A DNA stretch of 64,000 nucleotides, from assembly GCA_029262515.1 (NCBI GenBank), contig JAJCZH010000007.1, forward strand, positions 58,379-122,378. The letters run 5' to 3'. The notes below the pieces were generated by a model. It saw only the letters and a program-made list of their open reading frames with translations. It made no database searches and was not told the origin of the DNA. Below, one piece after another: positions 26,363 through 35,203 of this stretch. Positions within the stretch are counted from its first letter, which is position 1. The number at the start of each line of letters is the position of its first letter. The DNA is from Deltaproteobacteria bacterium. Its GTDB lineage: Bacteria > Desulfobacterota > GWC2-55-46 > JADFVP01. The translations under genes were made by a program, and so were the position numbers.

Positions 26363-28381
26363 ATGGTTTCAATTGAACGAATTGCAGTAGAGCTAAAGGT
26401 TTTTCTTTCCGGTTCACCAGTATTTGGTTCCGCGAGCCGTGTTCTGCTCGTCACCCTTGTCATATCACTGCTTGTTCTTTCCGGTTGCGCAACCAAAACC
26501 AGGGTAGTTCGGCTACCCTCTCCTGGTGAGTTGCCGTCCGGAGCGCTGAGTGAGGTTGAGGCTGCACTTGGGGAGGGTAAGGTTGTTAAAGGGCCGAAGA
26601 TGAAGACGGGTAGAATTGAGAGGCTTAAGGGTAAGGTCCTTAAGCTGAAGGCAAAGGCCGAAAAGCTCAACAAGAAGTTATCCGTAGTAGTTGATAAGCA
26701 AGAAGTTTTCATCAAAGAGATGAAGGCTGCCCGTGTAGAACTTAAGGCATTGGAGAACAGGGCCAATGCCCTGAATGTGGAGGTCGAGTCAGAAGGCGAT
26801 AAGGCGTCGTTAGAGATTGATGAGATAGTGAAAGAGGCCACAACAATAGCAAAGGTGGCGAATAAGGCTAAAAAATCGGCTGACAAGTTTGGCCCGAAGA
26901 TATTTAAAGCGCGTTATAAGTATAACAAGGTTGCTGATAAGTTGAAAAAGGCGCAAGATGCGGTTGACGAGGCCGTTAGCAAGGCTGAGAGCAAGCTGGC
27001 CAGGGCCTTTTCGGAAAAGATGGACGAGGTTACGGTTGCGGATATTGTCGCGGAGTCGGAGGGTGCTGATATTATTCTACTTGGTGAGGTGCACAGCAAC
27101 AGAATGCACCACAAGTTTCAGCTCGAAGTTATTACTGCGCTGGTTGAGGCCGGAAAGAGTGTTGCGATAGGCATGGAAATGTTTATGGCGGATTCTCAGG
27201 GCCAACTCAACAGCTGGGTAGACGGAGAACTCGGTACCGAAGACTTCAGGGTGCTTTACTATACCAACTGGAAGACTCCATGGAGGCAGTACGCGCCGAT
27301 ATTGAAGTATGCCAGAGAGAAGAAGATAGACCTTGTTGCGCTCAGTATTGAGCGCAGTGCGATAAACAGGGTCTTTGTAGAGTCATCATCGGATGTTGAT
27401 GTTGAGGCCGAAGATGAGTTCGTCTCGGTCGCCGATCTGGCCATACCCGAACTGGTGCTTCCGGGGGAAGAGAAGCTCCAGCATACCGATGACGAGTTTA
27501 CCGGAGAGATCACCCCGGAGATAGAGGCCGAGATTGAAAAAGAGGTGGAAAAAGAGGTGAAGGCCGCTCTTGTAATCGAGGAGGAGGAAGAAGAGTTGTT
27601 GAGCGTGCTTATGAGCCGCGAAGAACTCGAGGCTATTACCTGCGAGGTTGAGCCTGAGTATAAGAAGATGATCAAGGACGCCATGGGTGAGCATGCCGAT
27701 GATATGAACTTCCAATTCGACCGCTTCTGTCGCATTCAGGTAGCGTGGGATACTGCTATGGCTCATAGCGCCAAGCAGTATATCGAAGATAACCCCGATG
27801 GAATATTCGTGATTATAGCAGGGGGTATGCACGCATGGAAGCTGGGCATACCGAAGCAGCTAACCAGGCTCGGCAAGGAGTCTATCGGGGCCCTTGCGGA
27901 AGCGAGGGTTGTCGCCAAAGAGGCTAAGGAAAGAGTGGATGTTGCCAAAAAGGCCGTTAAGGAGGCCGAAGGGCTTGCCGCCAAGGCCGATAGCATCGCT
28001 ACCCGGGCCAGGGTTCTCGCAAGGGAAGCACGAAGGTCTACCGTAGATCCCGATGCTTTGCTGGGAGTGAAGAACCCTGAAGACGAAGAGAATCGTGCGC
28101 CTGTTGAGCCCGCAGACAAGGAGATGGCCGCAGATGCGGAAGCTGCCTCGGACCTTGCCAAAGGGGCCGCCAAGGATGCTAATGCCAGGCTTGAAGAGCT
28201 GAAAGAGAAGTATAAGTCGGTGAGAGACGAATCTAAAGCGGTCTCAAAGAGGTTGAAAGCCCTTAAGAAGTCGAAGAGCGAATTCAAATCCCTTGTGGTG
28301 GTTCCTGAAATGCCGGAGTACGATTACTTTAGAAGCGGTGGGGCGAGTAGCAGTGATGCGGACTACCTGATACTGCACTGA
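26363..28381 (+). CDS. ChaN-type haem-binding lipoprotein with long coiled coils
   Basis: A 672-residue outer- or inner-membrane lipoprotein. Residues 25-42 form a signal peptide with lipobox LVLSGC (Cys 42). Residues about 80-215 are Lys/Ala/Glu-rich coiled coil. A ChaN/DUF399 (Tiki-like) domain spans about 222-500: ILLGEVHSNRMHH, VAIGMEMF, YYTNWKTPWRQYAPI and IIAGGMHAWKLGIP, with His/Glu residues that in ChaN bind haem. It is interrupted at about 337-413 by an acidic insertion (EIEKEVEKEVK, EEEEE). Residues about 510-640 are a second coiled coil. ChaN is normally about 280 residues, so this form is more than twice as long. It starts 1 bp after gltA but may have its own promoter. Confidence 0.8.
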   Translation: MVSIERIAVELKVFLSGSPVFGSASRVLLVTLVISLLVLSGCATKTRVVRLPSPGELPSGALSEVEAALGEGKVVKGPKMKTGRIERLKGKVLKLKAKAEKLNKKLSVVVDKQEVFIKEMKAARVELKALENRANALNVEVESEGDKASLEIDEIVKEATTIAKVANKAKKSADKFGPKIFKARYKYNKVADKLKKAQDAVDEAVSKAESKLARAFSEKMDEVTVADIVAESEGADIILLGEVHSNRMHHKFQLEVITALVEAGKSVAIGMEMFMADSQGQLNSWVDGELGTEDFRVLYYTNWKTPWRQYAPILKYAREKKIDLVALSIERSAINRVFVESSSDVDVEAEDEFVSVADLAIPELVLPGEEKLQHTDDEFTGEITPEIEAEIEKEVEKEVKAALVIEEEEEELLSVLMSREELEAITCEVEPEYKKMIKDAMGEHADDMNFQFDRFCRIQVAWDTAMAHSAKQYIEDNPDGIFVIIAGGMHAWKLGIPKQLTRLGKESIGALAEARVVAKEAKERVDVAKKAVKEAEGLAAKADSIATRARVLAREARRSTVDPDALLGVKNPEDEENRAPVEPADKEMAADAEAASDLAKGAAKDANARLEELKEKYKSVRDESKAVSKRLKALKKSKSEFKSLVVVPEMPEYDYFRSGGASSSDADYLILH

Positions 28382-28436
28382 CTACTGCTTGTTGAGTACG
28401 GTCTTTTTTTGAAGGGCAGTACAAGTTCATGAGTCT

Positions 28437-28462
28437 GCCTCTCCCGAGGCGAAGTTTTTTTT
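28437..28462 (+). terminator. Terminator after the ChaN-type gene
   Basis: GCCTC-tccc-GAGGC, then GAAG and eight T. A short stem, on the plus strand, 55 bp beyond the stop codon. Confidence 0.6.
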
Positions 28463-28474
28463 ATCTAAACCTAT

Positions 28475-29581
28475 TTACATCTCCTGATTTTCATCAAAGA
28501 GCCTTCTAAATTCGTCTTCGCACTCGGCAAAGGCGTTAAGGAAGGTGGGATCGAACTGATCTCTTAGTTCGAACATTATCTTGTACGCCTCTTTGTGCTC
28601 CATCGCTTTCTTGTAGGGCCTCTTGCTCCTGAGGGCGTCGTAGACATCGGCCACCTTTACTATCCTGCCCGATATCGGAATCTCCTCACCCTTGAGGCCG
28701 TACGGGTAACCGCTTCCGTCCCATGCCTCGTGGTGGCTTAGCGCAATCTCCCCTGCCGTTTTTAAAATATCGCTCTCGGCATTGCGAAGTATGTCTGCGC
28801 CTATTACCGAGTGGGTCTTCATTATCTCGAACTCTTCAACAGTGTGCTTGCCCGGTTTCAAGAGTATGGAGTCCGGTATGCCGATCTTGCCGACGTCGTG
28901 CATGGGAGAGCCGAAGAAGATCGCTTCAACCTTCTGTTCTTCGAGGCCGTAGTAGCGAGCAAGCAACTGCGAGCAGAGACTGATCCGTTTAATATGGCTC
29001 CCGGTCTCCTTGTCGCGGTACTCGGCGGCGAGCGTTAGCCGTGTCACGGTCTCTATGTACCCGCTCTTGATCTTCTCGAATGCACTTTCGAGTTGAACGG
29101 TCTTCGACTCGACTTCGCTAGAGAGCAGCTTGCCGTGCTCCATCAGGTAGTCTTCAAACCGTTTCACCTTGAGCAGGTTTCTGATCCTGAGGCTTAACTC
29201 GGTCTCGTCGAGCGGTTTGTTCAAGAGCTCGTCCGCACCGCATTCGAGTCCCAGTACCTTTGCGGCGCGGTCCGAAAGGGAGGTGATAATTACAACAGGG
29301 ATGTGCATGGTCTGCGGGTCGGCCTTGAGCCTTCGAGTAAGTTCGAAACCGTCAATGCCGGGCATGACTACGTCGCTCATTATTATATCCGGCTTGTACT
29401 CCTTAACCTTCTCGAGCAGCTCCATCGCGTTGTCTACCATCAGCACGTCGTGACCCATGTCTACGATCAGGTCTTTGAAGAGTTCCTGAAAGAGCTTGTC
29501 GTCGTCGGCCACCAGTATTCGAGCGATAGCATCTTCTAGAGGGGCGGTCTGAAGGTTGCTCTTTTTTGCTAAATCGTTCAT
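28475..29581 (-). CDS. Response regulator with HD-GYP domain (cyclic-di-GMP phosphodiesterase)
   Basis: A 368-residue RpfG-like regulator. The receiver domain (about 20-140) has the acidic pair ILVADDD, the phospho-acceptor Asp in IIMSDVVMPGIDG, Thr/Ser in VVIITSLSD and Lys in NKPLDE. A short helical linker leads to the HD-GYP domain (about 165-350) with HIKRIS, MHDVGKIGIPD, the HHEAWDGSGYPYGLKGEEI GYP loop and KVADVYDALRSKRPYK. HD-GYP enzymes hydrolyse c-di-GMP to GMP. No cognate kinase is adjacent; the hybrid kinase at 39-42 kb is a candidate partner. Confidence 0.94.
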   Translation of the reverse strand: MNDLAKKSNLQTAPLEDAIARILVADDDKLFQELFKDLIVDMGHDVLMVDNAMELLEKVKEYKPDIIMSDVVMPGIDGFELTRRLKADPQTMHIPVVIITSLSDRAAKVLGLECGADELLNKPLDETELSLRIRNLLKVKRFEDYLMEHGKLLSSEVESKTVQLESAFEKIKSGYIETVTRLTLAAEYRDKETGSHIKRISLCSQLLARYYGLEEQKVEAIFFGSPMHDVGKIGIPDSILLKPGKHTVEEFEIMKTHSVIGADILRNAESDILKTAGEIALSHHEAWDGSGYPYGLKGEEIPISGRIVKVADVYDALRSKRPYKKAMEHKEAYKIMFELRDQFDPTFLNAFAECEDEFRRLFDENQEM

Positions 29582-29803
29582 TAGGGCTCTGGGCTCCGTT
29601 CTTCTATTCTTTAATTGTGTATTATGGAGCGCGGTTTGCTAGTCTGCTATTTACGCGCGAGGAGAACTCAGTACTCTACGGTTACTTATTTTATCGGCAA
29701 TCGATCCCGAGTACTGTAGTGTATGTTTATTCTTTTTAACTATAAAATGTGATTAAGGTAACGGAATCGACGACCGTAAAGAAGTAATATATATAAGTTC
29801 TGC

Positions 29804-29832
29804 TTGACGGGGCTGTCACTTTACAATAGTAT
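29804..29832 (+). promoter_or_regulatory. Probable promoter of the M23 peptidase gene
   Basis: TTGACG (29804-29809), 17 bp, TAGTAT (29827-29832), about 30 bp before the peptidase start. Confidence 0.5.
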
Positions 29833-29862
29833 AACAAGATAGTTATTAATGGATCTGAAAAT

Positions 29863-31269
29863 TTGAAAAATAGAATGAACAGAAAAAAGAGGTCGGGCCT
29901 TTCAAAGCCGGTTGTTCTTGCCGTAATGGTAGGCGCAGCCGTAGTGCTGACTACTCTTTTTTTACTCTCGCAAGAGGCCTTTTCCCATAAATTTCTCACT
30001 TCCTCTCTAGTAATCGAGTCCGACAAAAGTACCGAACCGTCTGCCTCTCCGGCTGACGAAGTCACGTCCAATAATTTAGACAAAGAGAGTGCTGGCGCCG
30101 GTAAGAGCGCAGAGCTCGGCACCAAGAGGTTCGACTTTCGCCTCAGCACCGACGACACCTTCTACGGCCTGATGTCGCTTTTCAATGTCAGCGGCACCGA
30201 CATACACAAAATCGCACGCAAGGCGCGCCCGCTCTTCAACCTCTCAAGGTTGCGCAAGGGCACGGTCTTCAGAGTCTATACGGAAGACGGTCTCTTCAAC
30301 CGAGCGGAGTACCGTCTCGGTGAGTTCGATATACTGACTATCAAGAAAGAGCCCGCCCACGTGGCCGGGGCCGGCGGTATAGGTTACACAATCGAGACGA
30401 GGGAACTGCCGTGGGAGATAAAAGAGAACAGGGCCTTCGGAGTTATAAATAACTCACTCTACGAGGCGGGAATAAAGGCCGGTACCGACCCGCAGACCAT
30501 TATGAACCTCTCCGATATTCTCGCATGGGACGTTGACTTCGCTTCAGATATAAGAAAAGGCGATACCTTCGGCGTTGTGCATGAGAAGATCTTTGTCGAG
30601 GGCAAGTACTTGAAGACGGGCAAGATACTCGGCGCCGAGATGATGAATAACGGCAAGCGCGTTACCGCGATCTACTTTGAAGACTCGGAGGGCGGAACCG
30701 GCTACTATGACGAAAACGGAAAGTCTCTGAGAAGAACGCTCCTGCGCTCGCCTCTAAGGTACCGCCGCATATCGAGCTACTTCAGCAAGGGGCGTTACCA
30801 CCCCATCCTCAAGAGGTACAGGCCGCACCACGGTATAGATTACGCCGCACCTACAGGTACTCCGGTAGAGTCGGCCGGGAGCGGAAAGGTCATATTCGCA
30901 GGGTGGAAGAGCGGGTACGGCAACTTCGTTACCATAAAGCATAACAATAGCTACACTACCTCCTACGGCCACTTCTCGCGTATTAAGAAGGGCATAAGAA
31001 AAGGCGTAAAGGTCGAGCAGGCTCAGGTTATCGGTTATGTCGGCTCCACCGGAATCTCAACGGGCCCGCACCTCCATTATGAGGTCAAGCGCGGCAAAAA
31101 GCTGATAAACCCGCTCAGTATAAGACCGAAGGCGAACAGCACTGTTCCGAAGGTCGACCGCGAACGGTTTGAAGTCGTTAAAGAGGAGATGCTGGCGCGT
31201 CTGTCCGGACAGAATGCCGGTGTCGTGGTCTCGAGCAGAAGCGGCGCCACGGCAGAACAGGACGGTTAG
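29863..31269 (+). CDS. M23-family peptidoglycan endopeptidase, membrane-anchored
   Basis: A 468-residue murein hydrolase. An N-terminal membrane anchor (VVLAVMVGAAVVLTTLFLLS, about residues 22-41) is followed by a Ser/Glu-rich linker, an OapA/LysM-like region with two-fold repeats (RLSTDDTFYGLMSLFN and LSRLRKGTVFRVYTED) and the M23 domain at about 310-430. Zinc ligands are seen in HHGIDYAAPTGTPV and GPHLHYEV, with TTSYGHFS between. The architecture matches MepM/NlpD-like enzymes that open cross-links for wall growth. TTG 29863 opens the frame; ATG 29875 is an alternative. A strong terminator follows at 31323. Confidence 0.9.
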   Translation: MKNRMNRKKRSGLSKPVVLAVMVGAAVVLTTLFLLSQEAFSHKFLTSSLVIESDKSTEPSASPADEVTSNNLDKESAGAGKSAELGTKRFDFRLSTDDTFYGLMSLFNVSGTDIHKIARKARPLFNLSRLRKGTVFRVYTEDGLFNRAEYRLGEFDILTIKKEPAHVAGAGGIGYTIETRELPWEIKENRAFGVINNSLYEAGIKAGTDPQTIMNLSDILAWDVDFASDIRKGDTFGVVHEKIFVEGKYLKTGKILGAEMMNNGKRVTAIYFEDSEGGTGYYDENGKSLRRTLLRSPLRYRRISSYFSKGRYHPILKRYRPHHGIDYAAPTGTPVESAGSGKVIFAGWKSGYGNFVTIKHNNSYTTSYGHFSRIKKGIRKGVKVEQAQVIGYVGSTGISTGPHLHYEVKRGKKLINPLSIRPKANSTVPKVDRERFEVVKEEMLARLSGQNAGVVVSSRSGATAEQDG

Positions 31270-31322
31270 AAGAAGAGCCCGCCAGAGAGTTTGTAGAGAG
31301 CTTGCATTACACGTGTTGATAT

Positions 31323-31366
31323 AAGAGCGGCCCGCAGGAAAATTCCTGCGGGCCGCTCTTCTGTTT
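31323..31366 (+). terminator. Terminator of the M23 peptidase gene
   Basis: An almost loop-less perfect 18-bp inverted repeat (31323-31340 and 31343-31360), GC-rich in the middle. The stem ends in CTCTT, followed by CTGTTT. Confidence 0.82.
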
Positions 31367-31477
31367 ATCCTGTCAGTAACTTATCCGCAACTAATGCGCG
31401 GTCACGATAAAACCGGCTGTCACCGGTCTTCGTCGGTCTCCGGCCCGCGTACCGCTTTTCCTGTGGCTGGTCGGGTT

Positions 31478-33721
31478 TTATTTAATTTCCTTTTTAATCT
31501 CTTTTTTGCGCCTCTTCTCTCGATACATCATCTTGTCCGCCTCTACGACAAGGTCGTCGAGCGAGCAGGGAGAGGCTGGGTCGTAGAGCGCGACGCCGGT
31601 ACTGACCGATAGTTTGTATACGCGGGAACTCTTTTTATTGAACTCTTCTATACCTCTTTGCAGCCTCTCGATTACCTTTTCAAGGACGTCTCCTTCTCTG
31701 CCGACAGGTATAACCGCGAACTCGTCGCCTCCGAGCCGCGCGACAACGTCTGAGGCCCTGTAAGATGCCTTTAATATTTGAGAGAAATCGGTGATCGCAT
31801 AATCACCCTCGTTGTGGCCGTACGTATCGTTTATCTCTTTCAAGTTGTCGAGGTCTGCGTAGAGCAGGTATATACCACGTTTCTGGCGGTAGGAGACCTT
31901 GATCTGGTGGGCTGCGAGGGTGAAGAAACCGCGGCGGTTGTACAGGCCCGTCAGATCGTCGGTCAGCGAGATGGTCTTCAAGCGCTCTTCCATGTTCTTG
32001 CGCTCCGTTATATCGAGGTAGGTCCCAACCGCACGAAGCGGACGGCCGTTTCTGTCACGCTCAAAGACCTTTCCCGTGTCGAGAATCCAGACCCATTCGC
32101 CGGACTTCGAGCGCATCCGGTGCTCGGTGGCGTAAAAGGCGGTTTTGCCTTCGAGGTGGTCGTTTAATACCTTCTCGACAAATGAGAGGTCATCCGGGTG
32201 GATAAGTCGTTTCCACGCCTCTAAATTCGGCTCGATCTCATCGAGATCGTAACCGAGCATACCGGCCCAGCGTTCGTTAAAGACGACCTTGCCGGTTACA
32301 AGGTCCCAGTCCCATGTGCCGAGGTCGGCGCCTTTGAGCGCTAGATCGAACCGGTCTCTACTCTCTTCAATGCTCTTTCTCTGCCTGTTCCTCTCAAGAA
32401 GAGCCGCTATTGCGTTGGTCACGGCGATTAAGTACTCTTCATGGTTCTTGTCTCTCTTATGCCCTTCATTCATGTAGAGGTTCAATACGCCGAGCACTTG
32501 ATGTTCGCTCTTTATCGGTACACAGTAGTGGCCGTGCGGTTTTATACCGTCGTAGGTGATGTTATGCCGTTCGTCCAGCGAGTCCGCAAAGATAACCGTG
32601 CCTGTCTCCGCCGCGCGGCCACAGAGGCACTCTCCGAACGGAACCGTTGCGCACGACTTGAGGATTTCATCTGCGTAACCTTCCTGGACGGTGAGTGTAA
32701 GCGCTCTGGAACCTTCTTTAACGAGATAGATAGCGCCTCTGGCCTGCGCATGGAGCCAGATATTGCTCAACAGGGTATCCAATATACTCTTAAGCTGCTC
32801 TTCGACAGGGATATTCCTCTGCGCGATCTCCAGAATGGTATTGATGGCCGTCTGCTGATTGCTCTTCGCTTTTAGTTCCTCTTCGCGTTCGCTCAACTTG
32901 GCTGCCATCTGCTCGAATGATCCGTCAATCGTGCTTAATTCGCCGTTGAGGCTTTCGAGCGGTTGGGTATACTCTCCGGCGCCGATATTCTGTAGTCCGG
33001 TGTCGAGTGTGGCCAGAGGTTTAGTTATATAATGCCTGAGCAACCAGTTGAGAATAAAGAAGAGGAAGAGGAAACTTAAGAGCTGTATCAGAAAATCGAC
33101 CTTGAAGTGCTGCCATGCTAAAGTATTTACCCTCGAGGCAGGAAGTTTGATGCTCATAATGCCGCGAAGCTCGCCCACCTTGTAGTCAAAGGCCTCTGTG
33201 TATAGTTTCCTGACCGGCAACGGCGCGCTCTCAAGCCTGCCGTGACACTTAATGCAGTACTTCTCTGTATAGATGGGTGTTGAGAAGTGGTAGAACTCCT
33301 CTCCTTCTTTAGACTCGTACGGCACGAACCGTTCCGTGCTCTTCCGGTTTTTACGGAAGAATTCGATAGCCTCGTTCTCAAGTGCGTCGGCGGCATTGCC
33401 CGGGTTCCGGGGACGTTCTGAGACGTTGTTAAAAGAGAGCGGGTAGTCGGTCCAGTTTTTGAAGTCTTCGGAAATACGGCTGAGCGCGTGGGCGGGAAGA
33501 AAACCGAGCGTCTTTTCGTTCAGGGGAATCTCGCTGTCGAGAAACTGTTGGTGGTAGATACGCCTCGTGCTCATGAGCAGGCTACGGATATTCTTCGCCT
33601 CCTGGCGCATACTCTCCAGAACATTCTTCTTTGTATTCTGGAATTGCGTATATTCGAGAATGGAGAATGCGCATACGAAGGTTAGTACGAGAATAAGCAG
33701 TATTCTGTTCTGTAGCTTCAT
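31478..33721 (-). CDS. Haem-c sensing diguanylate cyclase (Tll0287-like, GAF, PAS, GGDEF)
   Basis: A 747-residue membrane sensor. Order: membrane helix 5-25; periplasmic Tll0287-like/DUF3365 domain with a c-type haem site CIKCH (C156, C159, H160); second helix about 213-232; HAMP-like linker; GAF domain about 290-440 with FGECLCGRAAETG; PAS/PAC about 455-575 (LGTWDWDLVTGKVVFNERW); and GGDEF about 580-735 with intact RLGGDEF, predicted to make c-di-GMP. The haem should be attached in the periplasm and may sense redox state or a gas. The tail KRRKKEIKKEIK is basic. There is no EAL domain, so it is a pure cyclase. Confidence 0.92.
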   Translation of the reverse strand: MKLQNRILLILVLTFVCAFSILEYTQFQNTKKNVLESMRQEAKNIRSLLMSTRRIYHQQFLDSEIPLNEKTLGFLPAHALSRISEDFKNWTDYPLSFNNVSERPRNPGNAADALENEAIEFFRKNRKSTERFVPYESKEGEEFYHFSTPIYTEKYCIKCHGRLESAPLPVRKLYTEAFDYKVGELRGIMSIKLPASRVNTLAWQHFKVDFLIQLLSFLFLFFILNWLLRHYITKPLATLDTGLQNIGAGEYTQPLESLNGELSTIDGSFEQMAAKLSEREEELKAKSNQQTAINTILEIAQRNIPVEEQLKSILDTLLSNIWLHAQARGAIYLVKEGSRALTLTVQEGYADEILKSCATVPFGECLCGRAAETGTVIFADSLDERHNITYDGIKPHGHYCVPIKSEHQVLGVLNLYMNEGHKRDKNHEEYLIAVTNAIAALLERNRQRKSIEESRDRFDLALKGADLGTWDWDLVTGKVVFNERWAGMLGYDLDEIEPNLEAWKRLIHPDDLSFVEKVLNDHLEGKTAFYATEHRMRSKSGEWVWILDTGKVFERDRNGRPLRAVGTYLDITERKNMEERLKTISLTDDLTGLYNRRGFFTLAAHQIKVSYRQKRGIYLLYADLDNLKEINDTYGHNEGDYAITDFSQILKASYRASDVVARLGGDEFAVIPVGREGDVLEKVIERLQRGIEEFNKKSSRVYKLSVSTGVALYDPASPCSLDDLVVEADKMMYREKRRKKEIKKEIK

Positions 33722-33985
33722 GGCAGAGACCGTCTACTGTTAATTGCGTGCAGGGTAACTTGCCAGCATAAGGGCGTCCCGGACCTATAGACCCTTTTGG
33801 GGATATCTACGATTCACATGGTTATTTGTGATGGTGTAAAGTACTGTGTACTCTGTTATTTCGGAACAGGGTTGTTTGCCTTTAGGGGAATCGGGTATTT
33901 AACTCCCGAGTATAGGCCGGGGTGGATCGGGGTTTTGAGGGAAGAGTGGCGCCTTAGCGCTTGTAGTCTGCGCAGCAGACTCTTT

Positions 33986-34837
33986 TCAATCTTTATGTTC
34001 GTAGAGGTGGAGGTCGCGCTGCGGGAACGGGATGCTTATGCCCTCCGAGTCGAACCGTTTCTTGATGCCTTCTGTCAGGTCGAAGTAGAGGTCCCAGTAG
34101 TCCGAAGAGGTGACCCACGGGCGGACTGCGAAGTTCACGCTGCTGTTCGCAAGCTCGAGCAACCCTACGGTCGGCTTCGGGTCCTTGAGCACGCGGGCGT
34201 CTTTGTCGAGCAGTTCGGTAAAGATCTCTTTTGCGCGGTAGATATCGTCCGAGTAGCCGATGCCGAAGAGCAGGCCGAGACGCCGGGTTCAGGTTGTAGA
34301 GTAGTTTGTTATGTTGTCCGAGGTCAGCTTGGCGTTCGGAATTATAACTATTTTATTATCCGGTGTCTTGAGCTTGGTAGTAAATATCTCAATATCTTCG
34401 ACGGTGCCGGCGACCCCTGCTCCCTCGATGTAGTCGCCTACCTTGAAAGGGCGAAAGATGATCATCAGGAAACCTGCTGCAAAGTTGGAGAGTGAACCCT
34501 GCAGGGCGAGGCCGATAGCGAGGCCAGCGGCACCTATGATAGCTATAAAGGAGGTTGTCTGTATTCCGAGCTGCCCGATGGAGACGAGAACGACGAAGGT
34601 AAGCAGCGTGAAGTAGACAAGGTTTGTGACAAAAGAGACTATGGTTAGGTCTACATCGCTCTTTAAGAGCACTCTTTTGATTATGCCGCTCAGGAGTTTC
34701 GCTAACCAGCGCCCGATAACAAATATGATGATCGATGCAATGATCTTCAGTCCGTAAACGATGAGCAGTTCTATAATGCGGGCAAAGAGGGTATCAAACG
34801 AATCTTTAGAGAGTATGTTATGAAGTAGGTTTTCCAT
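33986..34837 (-). pseudogene. mscS: Mechanosensitive channel MscS, interrupted by an in-frame TGA
   Basis: A small-conductance mechanosensitive channel of 283 codons read from ATG 34837. The pore helix region FIAIIGAAGLAIGLALQGSL and SNFAAGFLMIIFRPF, and the beta domain DYIEGAGVAGTVEDIEIF, are intact. After DNITNYSTT comes TGA (34289-34291), and the frame continues without shift: TRRLGLLFGIGYSDDI, then SVNFAVRPWV and the standard end ISIPFPQRDLHLY. Homologues carry an ordinary residue at this position, so one substitution (for example GGA or CGA to TGA) would explain it. The stop removes the whole cytoplasmic C-terminal cage. It may be a nonsense mutant, a sequencing error or a truncated channel. 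Confidence 0.85.
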
Positions 34838-35203
34838 GAAAGATTCCCATCTGTTCTCGCTTAAATATGCCTGTTGAGCAACGTTTATGCTTAATGGCAA
34901 AAACGTCTGGTAGATTAGTCCGAATATCTGCTCTTTAGGTCGTTGCAGAGCAGGTTTCAGGGCAGGCATGCAGAAGACTTTGTTGACAGCATGACAGAAT
35001 AACCGTATTGATGCTGTTAGATTTTTAGTATAGCTATGATTGAGATAACCGTCAACTCCGCACGATTTCGACCCTGTGGTCCGGAAGGGCAAAACCGGTT
35101 GTAGTCAGCGAAAATGCCGACCTTATAAGAGTTGAAGCTCTTTTTCCCGATTGAGCAGGCAGACGTCGAACTCTATCTTTTTTGGTCTGGGCCGGAACTA
35201 TTT
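34838..35203. other. Intergenic region upstream of mscS
   Basis: 366 bp between mscS and the DUF481 gene. It contains the mscS promoter and a long leader. The mscS reading frame stays open up to 35092, but the added residues do not look like an MscS N-terminus. Nothing else is recognised. Confidence 0.5.
35027..35055 (-). promoter_or_regulatory. Promoter of mscS
   Basis: On the minus strand TTGACG (35055-35050), 17 bp, TATACT (35032-35027), about 190 bp before ATG 34837. The intervening leader has no gene. An intact promoter suggests the gene was recently functional. Confidence 0.6.

Noticed and set aside
34289..34291. Selenocysteine or general TGA recoding in mscS
   Set aside because: TGA ends several intact genes here (for example at 1887 and 7928), no Sec-using MscS is known to me, and no hairpin of SECIS type is obvious after the codon. 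A nonsense change or error is simpler.
33797..34495. 232-codon plus-strand frame across the mscS region
   Set aside because: It overlaps the MscS coding sequence on the other strand, which has clear family motifs on both sides of its stop.
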